A stretch of 53,878 nt of DNA, taken from assembly GCA_026417115.1 (NCBI GenBank), contig JAOADW010000028.1, positions 1 to 53,878 on the forward strand, written 5' to 3'. Of the stretch, positions 45,565 through 53,878 are shown piece after piece. The notes under the pieces were generated by a model. The model was not told where the DNA came from and ran no database searches. It saw only the letters and a list, made by a program, of their open reading frames with translations. This DNA is from Rhodocyclaceae bacterium (GTDB lineage: Bacteria; Pseudomonadota; Gammaproteobacteria; Burkholderiales; Rhodocyclaceae). Position numbers and translations under genes: made by a program. The number at the start of each line of letters is the position of its first letter. The first letter of the stretch is position 1.

Positions 45565-47910
45565 GTGGCTCGTTGGTTGATCAGGCTCTTGGCGGTCTTT
45601 TTCGGCCTCGGCGCCGTCTTGATGGCGATCGCCGGCATCGTTTTCGTGCTCGCCTATCCGAAACTTCCCGCCATCGACAGCCTGCGTGATTATCGCCCCC
45701 GCATCCCCTTGCGCGTCTATACCGCAGACGGCGCCCTCATCGGCGAGTTCGGAGAGGAACGGCGCCAGTTCATTCCCATCCAACAGGTGCCTGAACCCAT
45801 GAAGCAAGCAATCCTCGCCGCCGAGGACGAGCGCTTTTACCAACACGCAGGCATCGACATCTGGGGAGTGGCGCGCGCCATCTATGCCAACTTCATTGGT
45901 GGCGGCAAGCGGCAAGGCGCTTCGACGATCACGATGCAAGTGGCGCGCAACTTTTTCTTGTCCTCGGAAAAGACCCTCAAGCGCAAGCTCTTCGAAGCCC
46001 TGCTCGCTTACAAGATCGAGCGCGAGCTCTCCAAGGACGAGATTCTCGAACTTTACATCAATCAAATCTATCTCGGCCAACGCGCCTACGGATTTGCCGC
46101 CGCCGCCCAAATTTATTTCGGCAAGCCCCTGGAAGCCCTGGATGTCGCCGAAATGGCGATGCTTGCGGGGCTACCCAAAGCGCCGTCGAGTTTGAATCCG
46201 ATCGCCAACCCCAAACGCGCGAAAATTCGTCAGGAATACGTGCTTCGCCGTATGCGCGAGCTGGGGTTCATCGACGAAGAAACCCACGCGGCCGCCGTCG
46301 CACGCCCACTCGCCATCAAACGGCAACTCGATCAATACGCGGTACGCGCCGACCATGTCGCGGAAATGGCGCGCCAGATTGCCGTCGAGACTTTCCCCGA
46401 AGGCGCTTATACCTCGGGGCTCAAAGTCATCACCACCCTTCTGCGCGCCGAGCAAGAAGCCGCCTGGCGCGCCGTGCGCCGAGCCGTCCTCGATTACGAT
46501 CGTCGTCATGGCTATCGAGGGCCGGAAGCCTTCGTCGACCTCACGGGGATTGGCGACCATCACGTCGAGCGCCTCGAAGAGCTGCTCACTGATTATGACG
46601 ACGACGCCGAGTTGCGTCTTGCGCTCGTCCTCGAAGCCACGCCATCACGCCTGCGCGCCTACCTGCCTGGCGGCGAGATCGCCACGCTCGAAGCAGGGGC
46701 TCTGAAGTTCGCCCAACGCTACCTCGACGAAAAGGCGCCCGCCGGCAAACGCATCCGCCGCGGCGCCATCATCCGCGTCATGCGTGACGAAAAAGGCGCC
46801 TGGCAGATCGCACAATGGCCAGAAGTCGAAGCCGCATTCGTGGCCGCCGATCCCCAGGATGGCGCCGTTCGCGCTCTCGTCGGGGGGTTCGATTTCGGGC
46901 GCAACCAATTCAATCATGTGACCCAAGCGTGGCGCCAGCCAGGTTCGAGCATGAAGCCGTTCATCTATGCGGCGGCGCTGGAAAAAGGCTTCACTCCACT
47001 TTCCGTGCTGGCCGACGAGCCACTTTACGTCTCCAGCGAGGAAACGGGTTCGCAAGCTTGGGAGCCCAAGAATTACGACGGCAAATACGAAGGCCCGATG
47101 ACCCTGCGCACCGCACTGGCCAAATCGAAAAACATGGTCTCGATCCGCCTGCTGCGCGCGATCGGTACGAAATACGCGCAGGACTACATCACTCGCTTCG
47201 GTTTCGATGCCGAAAAAAACCCGCCTTACCTGACCTTGGCCTTGGGCGCCGGCAGCGTCACGCCCTGGCAGCAGCTCGCCGCCTATGCGGTGTTCGCCAA
47301 CGGCGGCTACCTGATCGAGCCCTACGTCGTGCAAAAGATCGTCGCAGCCGACGGGCGCGTGCTCGCCGAGGCCAAGCCTGCGCTTGCCGGCAATGAAGCG
47401 CGTCGCGTGATCGACGCGCGCAACGCCTGGCTCATGGACAATTTGATGCAAGACGTGGTGCGCCGGGGCACGGCTGCGCGCGCAGGTCAAGTTCTCAAGC
47501 GCCGTGATCTTGCCGGCAAAACGGGCACCACCAATGACTATGTAGATGCCTGGTTTTGCGGCTACTCTCCCCATCGCACCGCCATTGCCTGGATGGGCTT
47601 CGATCAGCCTCGCAAACTCGGCAGCGGCGAGACGGGAGGCGTGGCTGCCTTGCCGATGTGGATCCACTATATGTCATTTGCGCTCAAAGACATCCCGGAA
47701 ACAGAACGCCCCATGCCGGATGGCATCGTGCGCATCACGGGACGCGATCCAACCACCCAGCAAATCGTGAGCGACTATGCTTATGCCGAATTCGCCTCTG
47801 CGCCGGGCGAGACCGATCTTTCCCAAAGCGCCGTCCTTTCGCCTCCCTCACGGGAGGGCGTGAAAGCCCAGCCGGCGCCGCGCGTTGTCATGCCTGCCTC
47901 AGCGCCGTGA
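45565..47910 (+). CDS. mrcA: Penicillin-binding protein 1A
   Basis: 781 residues. N-terminal transmembrane anchor (LLAVFFGLGAVLMAIAGIVFVLAY). The glycosyltransferase domain has Glu87 in AAEDERFYQHAGID and RQGASTITMQVARN. The transpeptidase has SSMK with Ser461 and Lys464, the SKN motif in ALAKSKNMVS, and KTGTT (652-656). It polymerises and crosslinks peptidoglycan. The region between the two domains holds the OB-like insert typical of the class. The start is GTG 45565 with no ribosome-binding site. It is divergent from pilM, an arrangement often conserved. The 3' end overlaps convergent cyaY by 23 bases. Confidence 0.95.
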   Translation: MARWLIRLLAVFFGLGAVLMAIAGIVFVLAYPKLPAIDSLRDYRPRIPLRVYTADGALIGEFGEERRQFIPIQQVPEPMKQAILAAEDERFYQHAGIDIWGVARAIYANFIGGGKRQGASTITMQVARNFFLSSEKTLKRKLFEALLAYKIERELSKDEILELYINQIYLGQRAYGFAAAAQIYFGKPLEALDVAEMAMLAGLPKAPSSLNPIANPKRAKIRQEYVLRRMRELGFIDEETHAAAVARPLAIKRQLDQYAVRADHVAEMARQIAVETFPEGAYTSGLKVITTLLRAEQEAAWRAVRRAVLDYDRRHGYRGPEAFVDLTGIGDHHVERLEELLTDYDDDAELRLALVLEATPSRLRAYLPGGEIATLEAGALKFAQRYLDEKAPAGKRIRRGAIIRVMRDEKGAWQIAQWPEVEAAFVAADPQDGAVRALVGGFDFGRNQFNHVTQAWRQPGSSMKPFIYAAALEKGFTPLSVLADEPLYVSSEETGSQAWEPKNYDGKYEGPMTLRTALAKSKNMVSIRLLRAIGTKYAQDYITRFGFDAEKNPPYLTLALGAGSVTPWQQLAAYAVFANGGYLIEPYVVQKIVAADGRVLAEAKPALAGNEARRVIDARNAWLMDNLMQDVVRRGTAARAGQVLKRRDLAGKTGTTNDYVDAWFCGYSPHRTAIAWMGFDQPRKLGSGETGGVAALPMWIHYMSFALKDIPETERPMPDGIVRITGRDPTTQQIVSDYAYAEFASAPGETDLSQSAVLSPPSREGVKAQPAPRVVMPASAP

Positions 47911-48241
47911 GCGTTACCGTTTGCCCCGTCTGTTCTTCGATGCAGCGCGACAAGACTGCACCGAGATCGGCGCCGCTTTTCGTGTCTCGCCAAGGCTCCG
48001 AAGGCGCCGAGGGTGGGCGGAAATGATATCCTCCCGAGCGTGCTGCCAGCCAGATCTCGCGCGCCGCAAGGTGGCGGTGAATGACGATCTTGCCGCCCCT
48101 GCCGAAATCGAGCTCCAAAATACCTCCGGGCTTGACTTCGAGATCGAAATCTACGCGCCCCTCGGCTTGCAGCTGTTCGAGCGCCGCTTCCAAGCGCGCA
48201 AGCTCCGCCTCTGCATACCGCAGAAACTCCCGTTCTTCCAT
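47888..48241 (-). CDS. cyaY: Bacterial frataxin CyaY
   Basis: 117 residues. The acidic N-terminal helix (EEREFLRYAEAELARLEAALEQL) is followed by DFDLEVKPGGILELDFGRGGKIVIHRHLAAREIWLAARSGGYHF, the frataxin beta-sheet, and a closing helix. It is an iron-binding regulator of Fe-S cluster assembly (IscS). The start is ATG 48241 with GGAGGT four bases before. The divergent lptM start lies only 28 bases away. Confidence 0.92.
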   Translation of the reverse strand: MEEREFLRYAEAELARLEAALEQLQAEGRVDFDLEVKPGGILELDFGRGGKIVIHRHLAAREIWLAARSGGYHFRPPSAPSEPWRDTKSGADLGAVLSRCIEEQTGQTVTLTALRQA

Positions 48242-48269
48242 GCTGACCTCCATGCTAACATCGTGCGCC

Positions 48270-48425
48270 ATGCGCATTCTGATCCTCTTTCTGACCCTGA
48301 CGGCGCTCGCCAGCTGCGGCTATCGTGGCCCCCTGGTCCTTCCGCCCAAAGCAAAAGAATCTCCCTCGGCAGCCGGCGCAACACCCACTGCGTCGGATCA
48401 TAACAACACTTCACTGCGCCCATGA
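48270..48425 (+). CDS. lptM: LptM-like small lipoprotein (YifL family)
   Basis: 51 residues. Signal peptide MRILILFLTLTALAS, lipobox LASC and the family-defining start of the mature protein, CGYRGPLVLP, followed by a short polar tail. LptM assists maturation of the LptDE LPS translocon in E. coli. As in E. coli, it stands directly upstream of lysA-type and beside cyaY-type genes; its stop overlaps the lysA start (ATGA). The small size places it below many gene-finder limits. Confidence 0.87.
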   Translation: MRILILFLTLTALASCGYRGPLVLPPKAKESPSAAGATPTASDHNNTSLRP

Positions 48426-49672
48426 CCCCGCATCAATTATTGCGCGATGGCCACATCGAGGCCGTCCCCCTTGCTGAAATCGCCCGCCTCTACGGCACCC
48501 CCACCTATGTCTATTCACGCGCCGCACTCCTGGCCAATTACAGCGCCTGGCGCGCAGCGCTCGCCAGTCATCCTGACGCCCTGATCTGTTATGCCGTCAA
48601 AGCAAACGGCAATCTCGCCCTCCTCGACCTCTTCGCACGGGCAGGCGCCGGCTTCGATATCGTTTCCGGCGGCGAGCTTGCGCGCGTACTGGCTGCCGGT
48701 GGCGACCCGGCCAAGGTCGTGTTCTCTGGCGTCGGCAAGCGTGAAGAAGAAATGGAAGCAGCGCTGGCGGCCGGCATTCTGTGTTTCAATGTCGAATCCG
48801 CGGACGAACTCTTCACCCTGTCCGCCCTCGCCAAAAAGCTTGGCCGGCGTGCGCCGGTTTCCTTGCGCGTCAATCCCGATATCGATGCAGGCACCCACCC
48901 TTATATCGCCACCGGGCTTGCGAGCGCAAAATTTGGCGTACCCGTCGCAGAAGCCCTCGAACTTTATCGCTGGGCGTCGCAAGAGCCGTCCCTGCGCATC
49001 GTCGGCATCGATTGCCACATCGGCTCTCAACTCCTGGACCCTGCGCCTGCCGCCGAAGCCGCGAAAAGACTGCTCGCGCTCGCTGACAGGCTGACGGCGG
49101 AGGGCATTCCGATCGAACATCTCGATCTTGGCGGCGGACTCGGCATATGCTATCGAGACGAAGCCGCCCCTACGGTCGCCGACTATCTCGCGCCCATCCT
49201 CGCCGCCGTCTCGGCGCGCAAATTACGGCTGATTTTCGAGCCAGGCCGCTCGCTCGTAGGCAACGCCGGCCTTTTGCTCACGCGCGTGTTGCGCCTCAAG
49301 CATGGGCCTGTCAAGCACTTCGCCATCGTCGACGCCGCGATGAACGATCTCGCCCGCCCTGCGCTTTACGACGCCTGGCACGAAATCGTCAAGGTCGTCT
49401 CGAGCGAAGCGCCCAGCGAAGCCCATCGCTATGAAATCGTCGGCCCTGTCTGCGAAACCGGCGATTTTCTCGGCCACGACCGGCTGCTCGCCCTCGCCAA
49501 AGGCGATCTGTTGGCGATTCTATCGGCCGGCGCTTATGGCATGAGCATGAGCTCGAATTACAATGCACGCCCGCGCGCCGCAGAAGTGCTGGTCGATGGC
49601 CACACGCATCGTTTGATTCGCCGACGCGAAACATTCGCCGACTTGATCGCCGCGGAAACCGGCCTGAGCTGA
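48422..49672 (+). CDS. lysA: Diaminopimelate decarboxylase
   Basis: 416 residues. PLP Lys60 in CYAVKANGNLALL, VSGGELARVLAAG, the His/Gly region GIDCHIGSQL, HLDLGGGLG, EPGRSLVGNAG and the active-site Cys in PVCETGDFLG. YGMSMSSNYNARPRAAEVLV closes the substrate site. It converts meso-diaminopimelate to lysine. It is translated together with lptM. A dispersed repeat with an 8-bp inverted stem begins 15 bases after the stop. Confidence 0.97.
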   Translation: MTPHQLLRDGHIEAVPLAEIARLYGTPTYVYSRAALLANYSAWRAALASHPDALICYAVKANGNLALLDLFARAGAGFDIVSGGELARVLAAGGDPAKVVFSGVGKREEEMEAALAAGILCFNVESADELFTLSALAKKLGRRAPVSLRVNPDIDAGTHPYIATGLASAKFGVPVAEALELYRWASQEPSLRIVGIDCHIGSQLLDPAPAAEAAKRLLALADRLTAEGIPIEHLDLGGGLGICYRDEAAPTVADYLAPILAAVSARKLRLIFEPGRSLVGNAGLLLTRVLRLKHGPVKHFAIVDAAMNDLARPALYDAWHEIVKVVSSEAPSEAHRYEIVGPVCETGDFLGHDRLLALAKGDLLAILSAGAYGMSMSSNYNARPRAAEVLVDGHTHRLIRRRETFADLIAAETGLS

Positions 49673-49687
49673 ATCGCCTCTTTGTAA

Positions 49688-49746
49688 GGCTGGCGCCAAG
49701 AAATCGCGCCATGTCGCCAGCCGGCCACGCAGCAGGTCATTCAGAG
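49688..49746. repeat. Dispersed repeat, copy B, with 8-bp inverted stem
   Basis: GGCTGGCG (49688-49695) and CGCCAGCC (49715-49722) form a perfect 8-bp stem with a 19-base loop. The following bases to 49746 match copy A (5595-5628) at 28 of 34 positions over 49713-49746. It lies between lysA and the AEC transporter and could act as a transcript-end stem for lysA. Origin unknown. Confidence 0.55.
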
Positions 49747-49794
49747 GCGACTCCCGCATGCCCTGTCGTCCTCATGCCAGAAGCGAGGCTTCGC

Positions 49795-50685
49795 TCAGGC
49801 GAACACCCACGCCAACGCGATCGGCACGAAGACGAGGGCAGCGAGATTGCCGACCATGACCAAGGAGGCGACCTTCTGAGGCTCTTGTCCATACCGTTCA
49901 GCGAACACGTAATTGAGCACTGCAGGCGGCAGAGCGCCAAAGACGATGAGCATGTCCGCCTCCTTGCCCGTCAGGCCGAAGATTCCCACCAGCATCGCCG
50001 CCAACGCCATGCCGGCGAGCGGCCGCGCCGCCGCCACGAAGAGGGCGAGCCGAACATCGGAAAAACGAGCGCTCGCTAAGCGCACCCCGAGCGAAAACAA
50101 CAACAGCGGCACCGCCACATCGCCCAGCAACTTGATCGCGGCAAAAAGCGGCGGCCATGGCTCGAGGCCGGCAAGATTGATGGCCAACGCGAGCATGGCG
50201 GCGGCGATCACGGGCACGCGCCATAACGTCCATAACCGAGCATGGCGGTCGAGCAACCACGTGCCCAGGGTGTAATGGAGCGTGTTTTCGACGAAGAACA
50301 ACACCACGGCAGCCGGCAGAGCGGCCTCGCCGAAAGCCAGCACGAGCAAAGGCAATCCCATGTTGCCGGCATTGATGAACATCATCGGCGGCGCGAGGGT
50401 CAAAGGCGACTCTCGCAAGCAACGCGACAAGATCCAGCCGCAAAGGCCGGAACCCAACAAGAGAAACAGCGCCGCCCAAGCCAGGCGCAGATGCGCCGCG
50501 AGGTCGAAATCCTTGGTCGCGAGCGCCGCGAAGACCAGCGCCGGCACGAAAACGTCCATGTTGAGCCGATTGGCAAAGCCCATGTCCAGCTGCCGCCCGC
50601 GCAAGGCCGTCAAGCGCGCATAAAGCCAGCCAACGGCGACGATGGCGAAGACAGGAAACACGATGGCGACGATGCGCAGCAGCAT
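49795..50685 (-). CDS. AEC-family transporter, second copy
   Basis: 296 residues with about ten hydrophobic helices. Family blocks are MFINAGNMGLPLLVLAFG (the first-half crossover) and FGALPPAVLNYVFAERYGQ (second). It differs clearly from the AEC protein at 8283-9188, so it is not a recent duplicate. The ATG is two bases after the hslU stop, so it is probably co-transcribed with hslVU. The substrate is unknown. Confidence 0.87.
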   Translation of the reverse strand: MLLRIVAIVFPVFAIVAVGWLYARLTALRGRQLDMGFANRLNMDVFVPALVFAALATKDFDLAAHLRLAWAALFLLLGSGLCGWILSRCLRESPLTLAPPMMFINAGNMGLPLLVLAFGEAALPAAVVLFFVENTLHYTLGTWLLDRHARLWTLWRVPVIAAAMLALAINLAGLEPWPPLFAAIKLLGDVAVPLLLFSLGVRLASARFSDVRLALFVAAARPLAGMALAAMLVGIFGLTGKEADMLIVFGALPPAVLNYVFAERYGQEPQKVASLVMVGNLAALVFVPIALAWVFA

Positions 50686-50687
50686 CG

Positions 50688-52004
50688 TCAAAGCACGTAA
50701 CGGGAAAGATCCTCGCGGGCAGCGAGTTCAGCCAGGCGGCTTTCGACATAAGCGGCGTCGATCGTCACCTTTCCCGTCGGCGTGGCAAAAGAGACCTCTT
50801 CGAGCAGCTTTTCCATCACCGTATACAGGCGCCGGGCGCCGATGTTTTCCGTGCGCTCGTTGACTTCGAAGGCGATTTCCGCAAGCCGGCGGATGCCTTC
50901 GGCCGTGAATTCGATCTCGACGCCCTCTGTTGCGAGCAAAGCCGCATATTGGCGCGTCAAGCATGCGTCGGTCTGTGTCAGGATGCGCTCGAAATCTTCG
51001 ACCGAAAGCGGGTCGAGTTCGACGCGAATCGGAAAGCGGCCTTGCAGCTCCGGGATCAGGTCGGAAGGCTTCGCGAAATGGAATGCGCCGCTAGCGATGA
51101 ACAAAATATGATCGGTCTTGACCATGCCGTATTTGGTCGAAACCGTCGTACCCTCCACCAGGGGGAGAAGATCTCGCTGCACTCCCTGACGCGAGACATC
51201 GGCGCCGACGACCTCGCCGCGCGAGGCGATCTTGTCCATCTCGTCGAGGAACACGATGCCGTTTTGCTCGACGTTTTTCAGCGCCTGCGCCTTGATTTCT
51301 TCGTCATTGACGAGCCGCGCCGCCTCTTCTTCGGCAAGCCGCCGCAAGGCCTCGCGAATCTTCAGCTTGCGCGTCTTCTTGCGTCCGCCCCCAAGGCTTT
51401 GGAACATGTGTTGTATTTGTTGCGTCAATTCTTCCATCCCCGGCGGCGCGAGGATCTCCATGCTCGCCAGCGGCATGCTCAATTCGATCTCGATCTCCTT
51501 GTCGTCGAGCTCGCCTTCGCGTAATTTCTTGCGAAATTTCTGCCGCGTCGCCGTATCGCTGGACGCCTCGGCAGAAAGCCCCATGCGCGCCGGCGGCAAC
51601 AGCACATCGAGGATGCGCTCCTCGGCGGCCTCCTGAGCGCGGTCGGCGACACGGCGGAGCGCGCGCTCACGCTCCTCTTTCACCGCCACCTCGACCAGAT
51701 CCCGAATGATGCTATCGACATCACGGCCGACATAGCCGACCTCGGTAAACTTGGTCGCCTCCACCTTGATGAAAGGCGCATGGGAAAGGCGCGCCAAGCG
51801 CCGCGCGATTTCGGTTTTGCCCACCCCCGTGGGGCCGATCATGAGGATGTTCTTGGGCGTGATTTCAGAGCGCAAAGGCTCGGGCACCCGCGCACGGCGC
51901 CAGCGATTGCGCAAGGCGATCGCCACCGCGCGCTTTGCGCGCGTCTGCCCGACGATGTATTTGTCGAGCTCGGAAACGATTTCGGCGGGCGTCATCTGGC
52001 TCAC
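50688..52004 (-). CDS. hslU: ATP-dependent protease ATPase subunit HslU
   Basis: 438 residues. Start block [17 protein letters not shown], Walker [12 protein letters not shown], Walker [14 protein letters not shown], the I-domain with coiled segments and a C-terminal DLSRYVL, whose last residues insert into HslV. It unfolds proteins for degradation by HslV. GTG 52004 overlaps the hslV stop (GTGA), so translation is coupled; ATG 51995 is the alternative. Confidence 0.97.
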   Translation of the reverse strand: MSQMTPAEIVSELDKYIVGQTRAKRAVAIALRNRWRRARVPEPLRSEITPKNILMIGPTGVGKTEIARRLARLSHAPFIKVEATKFTEVGYVGRDVDSIIRDLVEVAVKEERERALRRVADRAQEAAEERILDVLLPPARMGLSAEASSDTATRQKFRKKLREGELDDKEIEIELSMPLASMEILAPPGMEELTQQIQHMFQSLGGGRKKTRKLKIREALRRLAEEEAARLVNDEEIKAQALKNVEQNGIVFLDEMDKIASRGEVVGADVSRQGVQRDLLPLVEGTTVSTKYGMVKTDHILFIASGAFHFAKPSDLIPELQGRFPIRVELDPLSVEDFERILTQTDACLTRQYAALLATEGVEIEFTAEGIRRLAEIAFEVNERTENIGARRLYTVMEKLLEEVSFATPTGKVTIDAAYVESRLAELAAREDLSRYVL

Positions 52005-52537
52005 GACAGCACCTCGATGACGTGGTTCTGATTGGTGTAGATGCATAGATCGCCCGCGATCGCAAGCGCCTTCCTGACGATGGCCTCGGCAGAAAGCTCG
52101 GTGTTTTCAAGCAACGCCCGCGCTGCCGCTTGCGCATAGGCCCCGCCGCTGCCGATGGCGAGGATGCCCGCCTCGGGCTCCAGCACATCGCCGTTGCCGG
52201 TGATAAGCAACGAGCTTTCGCGGTCTGCGACAGCGAGCATGGCTTCCAGGCGGCGCAGCATGCGATCGGTGCGCCAATCCTTGGCCAGTTCAACGGCCGA
52301 GCGCAAGAGGTTGCCCTGGTGCTTTTCCAATTTCGCTTCGAAGCGTTCGAAAAGCGTAAACGCGTCGGCCGTGCCGCCGGCAAATCCCGCCAAGATGCGC
52401 TCTTGATAGAGCCTGCGCACCTTGCGCGCCGTGCTCTTGACGACGACGGCGCCGAGCGTGACCTGGCCATCGCCGCCCATCGCGACCATGCCGCCGCGAC
52501 GCACCGAAAGGATCGTCGTGCCGTGAAACTGTTCCAT
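52001..52537 (-). CDS. hslV: ATP-dependent protease proteolytic subunit HslV
   Basis: 178 residues. The N-terminal catalytic Thr follows a six-residue leader ([10 protein letters not shown]; Thr7 before processing). GDGQVTLG and [14 protein letters not shown] are the expected proteasome-type blocks. It forms the double-ring protease with HslU. No convincing sigma32 promoter was seen in the 120 bases upstream; a TAGAAT (52558-52563) may be a -10. Confidence 0.97.
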   Translation of the reverse strand: MEQFHGTTILSVRRGGMVAMGGDGQVTLGAVVVKSTARKVRRLYQERILAGFAGGTADAFTLFERFEAKLEKHQGNLLRSAVELAKDWRTDRMLRRLEAMLAVADRESSLLITGNGDVLEPEAGILAIGSGGAYAQAAARALLENTELSAEAIVRKALAIAGDLCIYTNQNHVIEVLS

Positions 52538-52657
52538 GCCCGCACCGCAAAAAGCCCATTCTATCCGAGCCGCCCCTCGTCCGCCTCGTTTCCGGAAGCC
52601 AGCTCCACATCCCCAGAGGAACAGGGCCTATGCGTGCTCGACACAGCGCCTTTTCGC

Positions 52658-53878
52658 TCAGGTACACACCGCGCGCACCTGGGTCATGTCCGTCAGGCCC
52701 ATGAGCGCCTTTTCGATGCCGTCTTGCTTGAGCGTATGCATGCCTTCGGAAATCGCGATCTTCTGCATCTCGGCGGCGGATGCGCGGTGCGCGATCGCCT
52801 GACGGATACGCGGCGAGACCTCGAGGAGCTCGAAAATCGCCACGCGGCCGCGATAGCCTTCGTGGTGACACTGGGCGCAGCCCGGCGCTTGCCAAAGTGC
52901 CAAAGGCGAGCTGGCACCCAAACGACGACGCCAGTCTTCGATGATCGCGTCTTTCTCGCTGTGTGCCGGCATTCTTTCTTCGGCCGAATACACATATTCG
53001 GCCGCCAACTCGTCGAGCTCGGCTGCACTCGTCTCGATACGCTGCCGACACTGCGGGCACAGGCGCCGAGTCAGCCGCTGCGCCAGCACGCCGATCAGCG
53101 CATCCGCGAGATTGAAAGGGTCAACGCCCAGATCCAACAGCCGCGCAGCCGTTTCCGCCGCAGAATTGGTATGCAGGGTCGATAACACGAGGTGTCCGGT
53201 CATCGAAGCTTCGACGGCGATGTTCGCGGTCTCGGTGTCCCGCATCTCGCCGATCATGATGATGTCTGGATCGGCGCGCAAAAAAGAACGCAGTGCGCGC
53301 GCGAAGGTCATGCCGATTTGGGGATTGACTTGCACCTGGCAGATGTTTTTTTGCACGATTTCGATGGGATCCTCGGCAGTCCAGATCTTGTTTTCGGGCC
53401 GATTGAGCTCGGCGAGCGCCGAATGCAAGGTGGTCGTTTTGCCGCTTCCCGTCGGCCCACAGACCAGGAGCAGGCCATAGGGCCGTGCGAGCATGCGCTG
53501 GAAGGCATGCAAATCGCGCTCCGCCATCTGCAGCTTCTGCAAAGGCATGGGCTCGTTCGAAGCCAAGAGGCGGATCGTCACGTTTTCGATGCCCCGCGTG
53601 GTGGGGATCGTCGCCACACGCAGATCGATGCGTTTCTTGTCGGGACGCAAGAAACTAATCTTGCCATCCTGCGGCAGCCGCCGCTCGGCGATGTCGAGGC
53701 TCGCCATGATCTTGATGCGTGAAACCACGGCCCGATGGTAACTCGCCGAATACTGCGAATAGTCTTCGAGCCGCCCATCGCGGCGGAAACGAATGCGCGC
53801 GAGCGGCTCCATCGGAAAACACTCGAGATGAATGTCAGAGGCGCCGACCTCTGCCGCATCGTTGATGAATTTGTTGAC
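52658..53878 (-). CDS. GspE/PilB-family secretion ATPase, 5' end outside window
   Basis: 406 residues are visible and the frame stays open to the window edge (VNKFINDAAEVGASDIHLE at the start of the visible part), so the N-terminus lies beyond it. Walker A GPTGSGKTTTLH, Asp box TAEDPIEI, Walker B RADPDIIMIGEMRD, the His box MTGHLVLSTLHTNSA and a zinc-type CPQCRQ...CAQCHHEGYRGR are all present. It powers assembly of a type II secretion or type IV pilus filament. No pilB-associated pilC/pilD genes are visible, so which machine it serves is unknown. Confidence 0.92.
   Translation of the reverse strand, partial: VNKFINDAAEVGASDIHLECFPMEPLARIRFRRDGRLEDYSQYSASYHRAVVSRIKIMASLDIAERRLPQDGKISFLRPDKKRIDLRVATIPTTRGIENVTIRLLASNEPMPLQKLQMAERDLHAFQRMLARPYGLLLVCGPTGSGKTTTLHSALAELNRPENKIWTAEDPIEIVQKNICQVQVNPQIGMTFARALRSFLRADPDIIMIGEMRDTETANIAVEASMTGHLVLSTLHTNSAAETAARLLDLGVDPFNLADALIGVLAQRLTRRLCPQCRQRIETSAAELDELAAEYVYSAEERMPAHSEKDAIIEDWRRRLGASSPLALWQAPGCAQCHHEGYRGRVAIFELLEVSPRIRQAIAHRASAAEMQKIAISEGMHTLKQDGIEKALMGLTDMTQVRAVCT

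Noticed and set aside
52538-52657. Sigma32 promoter for hslVU
   Set aside because: hslVU is heat-shock controlled in other bacteria, but no CTTGAA-to-CCCCAT pair with proper spacing was found. Only a TAGAAT that may be a sigma70 -10.

Overview
This is GC-rich chromosomal DNA, densely coded on both strands, most likely from a betaproteobacterium. Support comes from the tRNA-Tyr/Gly/Thr-tuf cluster, a PhaM-type granule protein, the pilMNOPQ-aroKB order followed by gltBD, and a fused isobutyryl-CoA mutase. A Rhodocyclales-like or neighbouring, metabolically versatile lineage fits, but the genus is not resolved from sequence alone. Nothing in the window looks like a prophage, transposon, integron or CRISPR array, and no gene-free stretch exceeds 300 bases.

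Left part (1-9.2 kb). The minus strand carries the 5' end of tuf behind three tRNA genes and a recognisable sigma70 promoter. On the plus strand follow an FAD-linked 2-hydroxyacid oxidase-like gene, a fused indolepyruvate:ferredoxin oxidoreductase, a membrane-anchored methyltransferase and a ParA-like ATPase. Then come an orphan LuxR-type response regulator, phaM and an AEC-type transporter. The oxidase and oxidoreductase could act in series (2-hydroxyacid to 2-oxoacid to acyl-CoA).

Uptake and activation operon (9.2-17.6 kb, minus strand). Seven genes encode a long-chain-type acyl-CoA synthetase, LivG, LivH, LivM, a large periplasmic binding protein, LivF and a divergent PaaK-like adenylating enzyme. 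A Crp/Fnr-type regulator is divergently transcribed, and a perfect inverted repeat lies between the two. The layout suggests uptake of an organic acid coupled to CoA activation.

Middle (18.4-31.2 kb). A TPMT-like methyltransferase and a class V aminotransferase (plus strand) meet a GDT1 cation exporter, a PaaI-type thioesterase and icmF (minus strand). The icmF promoter carries an 18-bp palindrome of the kind used by MerR-family (LiuR-like) regulators. Upstream are a DUF4395 membrane protein, a small secreted Cys-rich protein, an EF-G paralogue, glmS and glmU.

Right part (31.2-53.9 kb). gltBD has a promoter followed by an intrinsic-terminator-like hairpin in its leader. Above it is the tightly overlapping pilMNOPQ-aroK-aroB-dgt series (type IV pilus assembly, shikimate pathway, dNTP hydrolysis). 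Divergent from pilM is mrcA (PBP1A), followed by cyaY (convergent), lptM and lysA. A second AEC transporter lies downstream of hslVU, and the window ends inside a GspE/PilB-family ATPase. Main points for follow-up are the regulatory sites at icmF, at the Crp/liv divergence and at gltB, the hairpins inside the liv and paaI-gdt1 units, a dispersed repeat (5.6 and 49.7 kb), and the adenylating enzyme with a degenerate P-loop.
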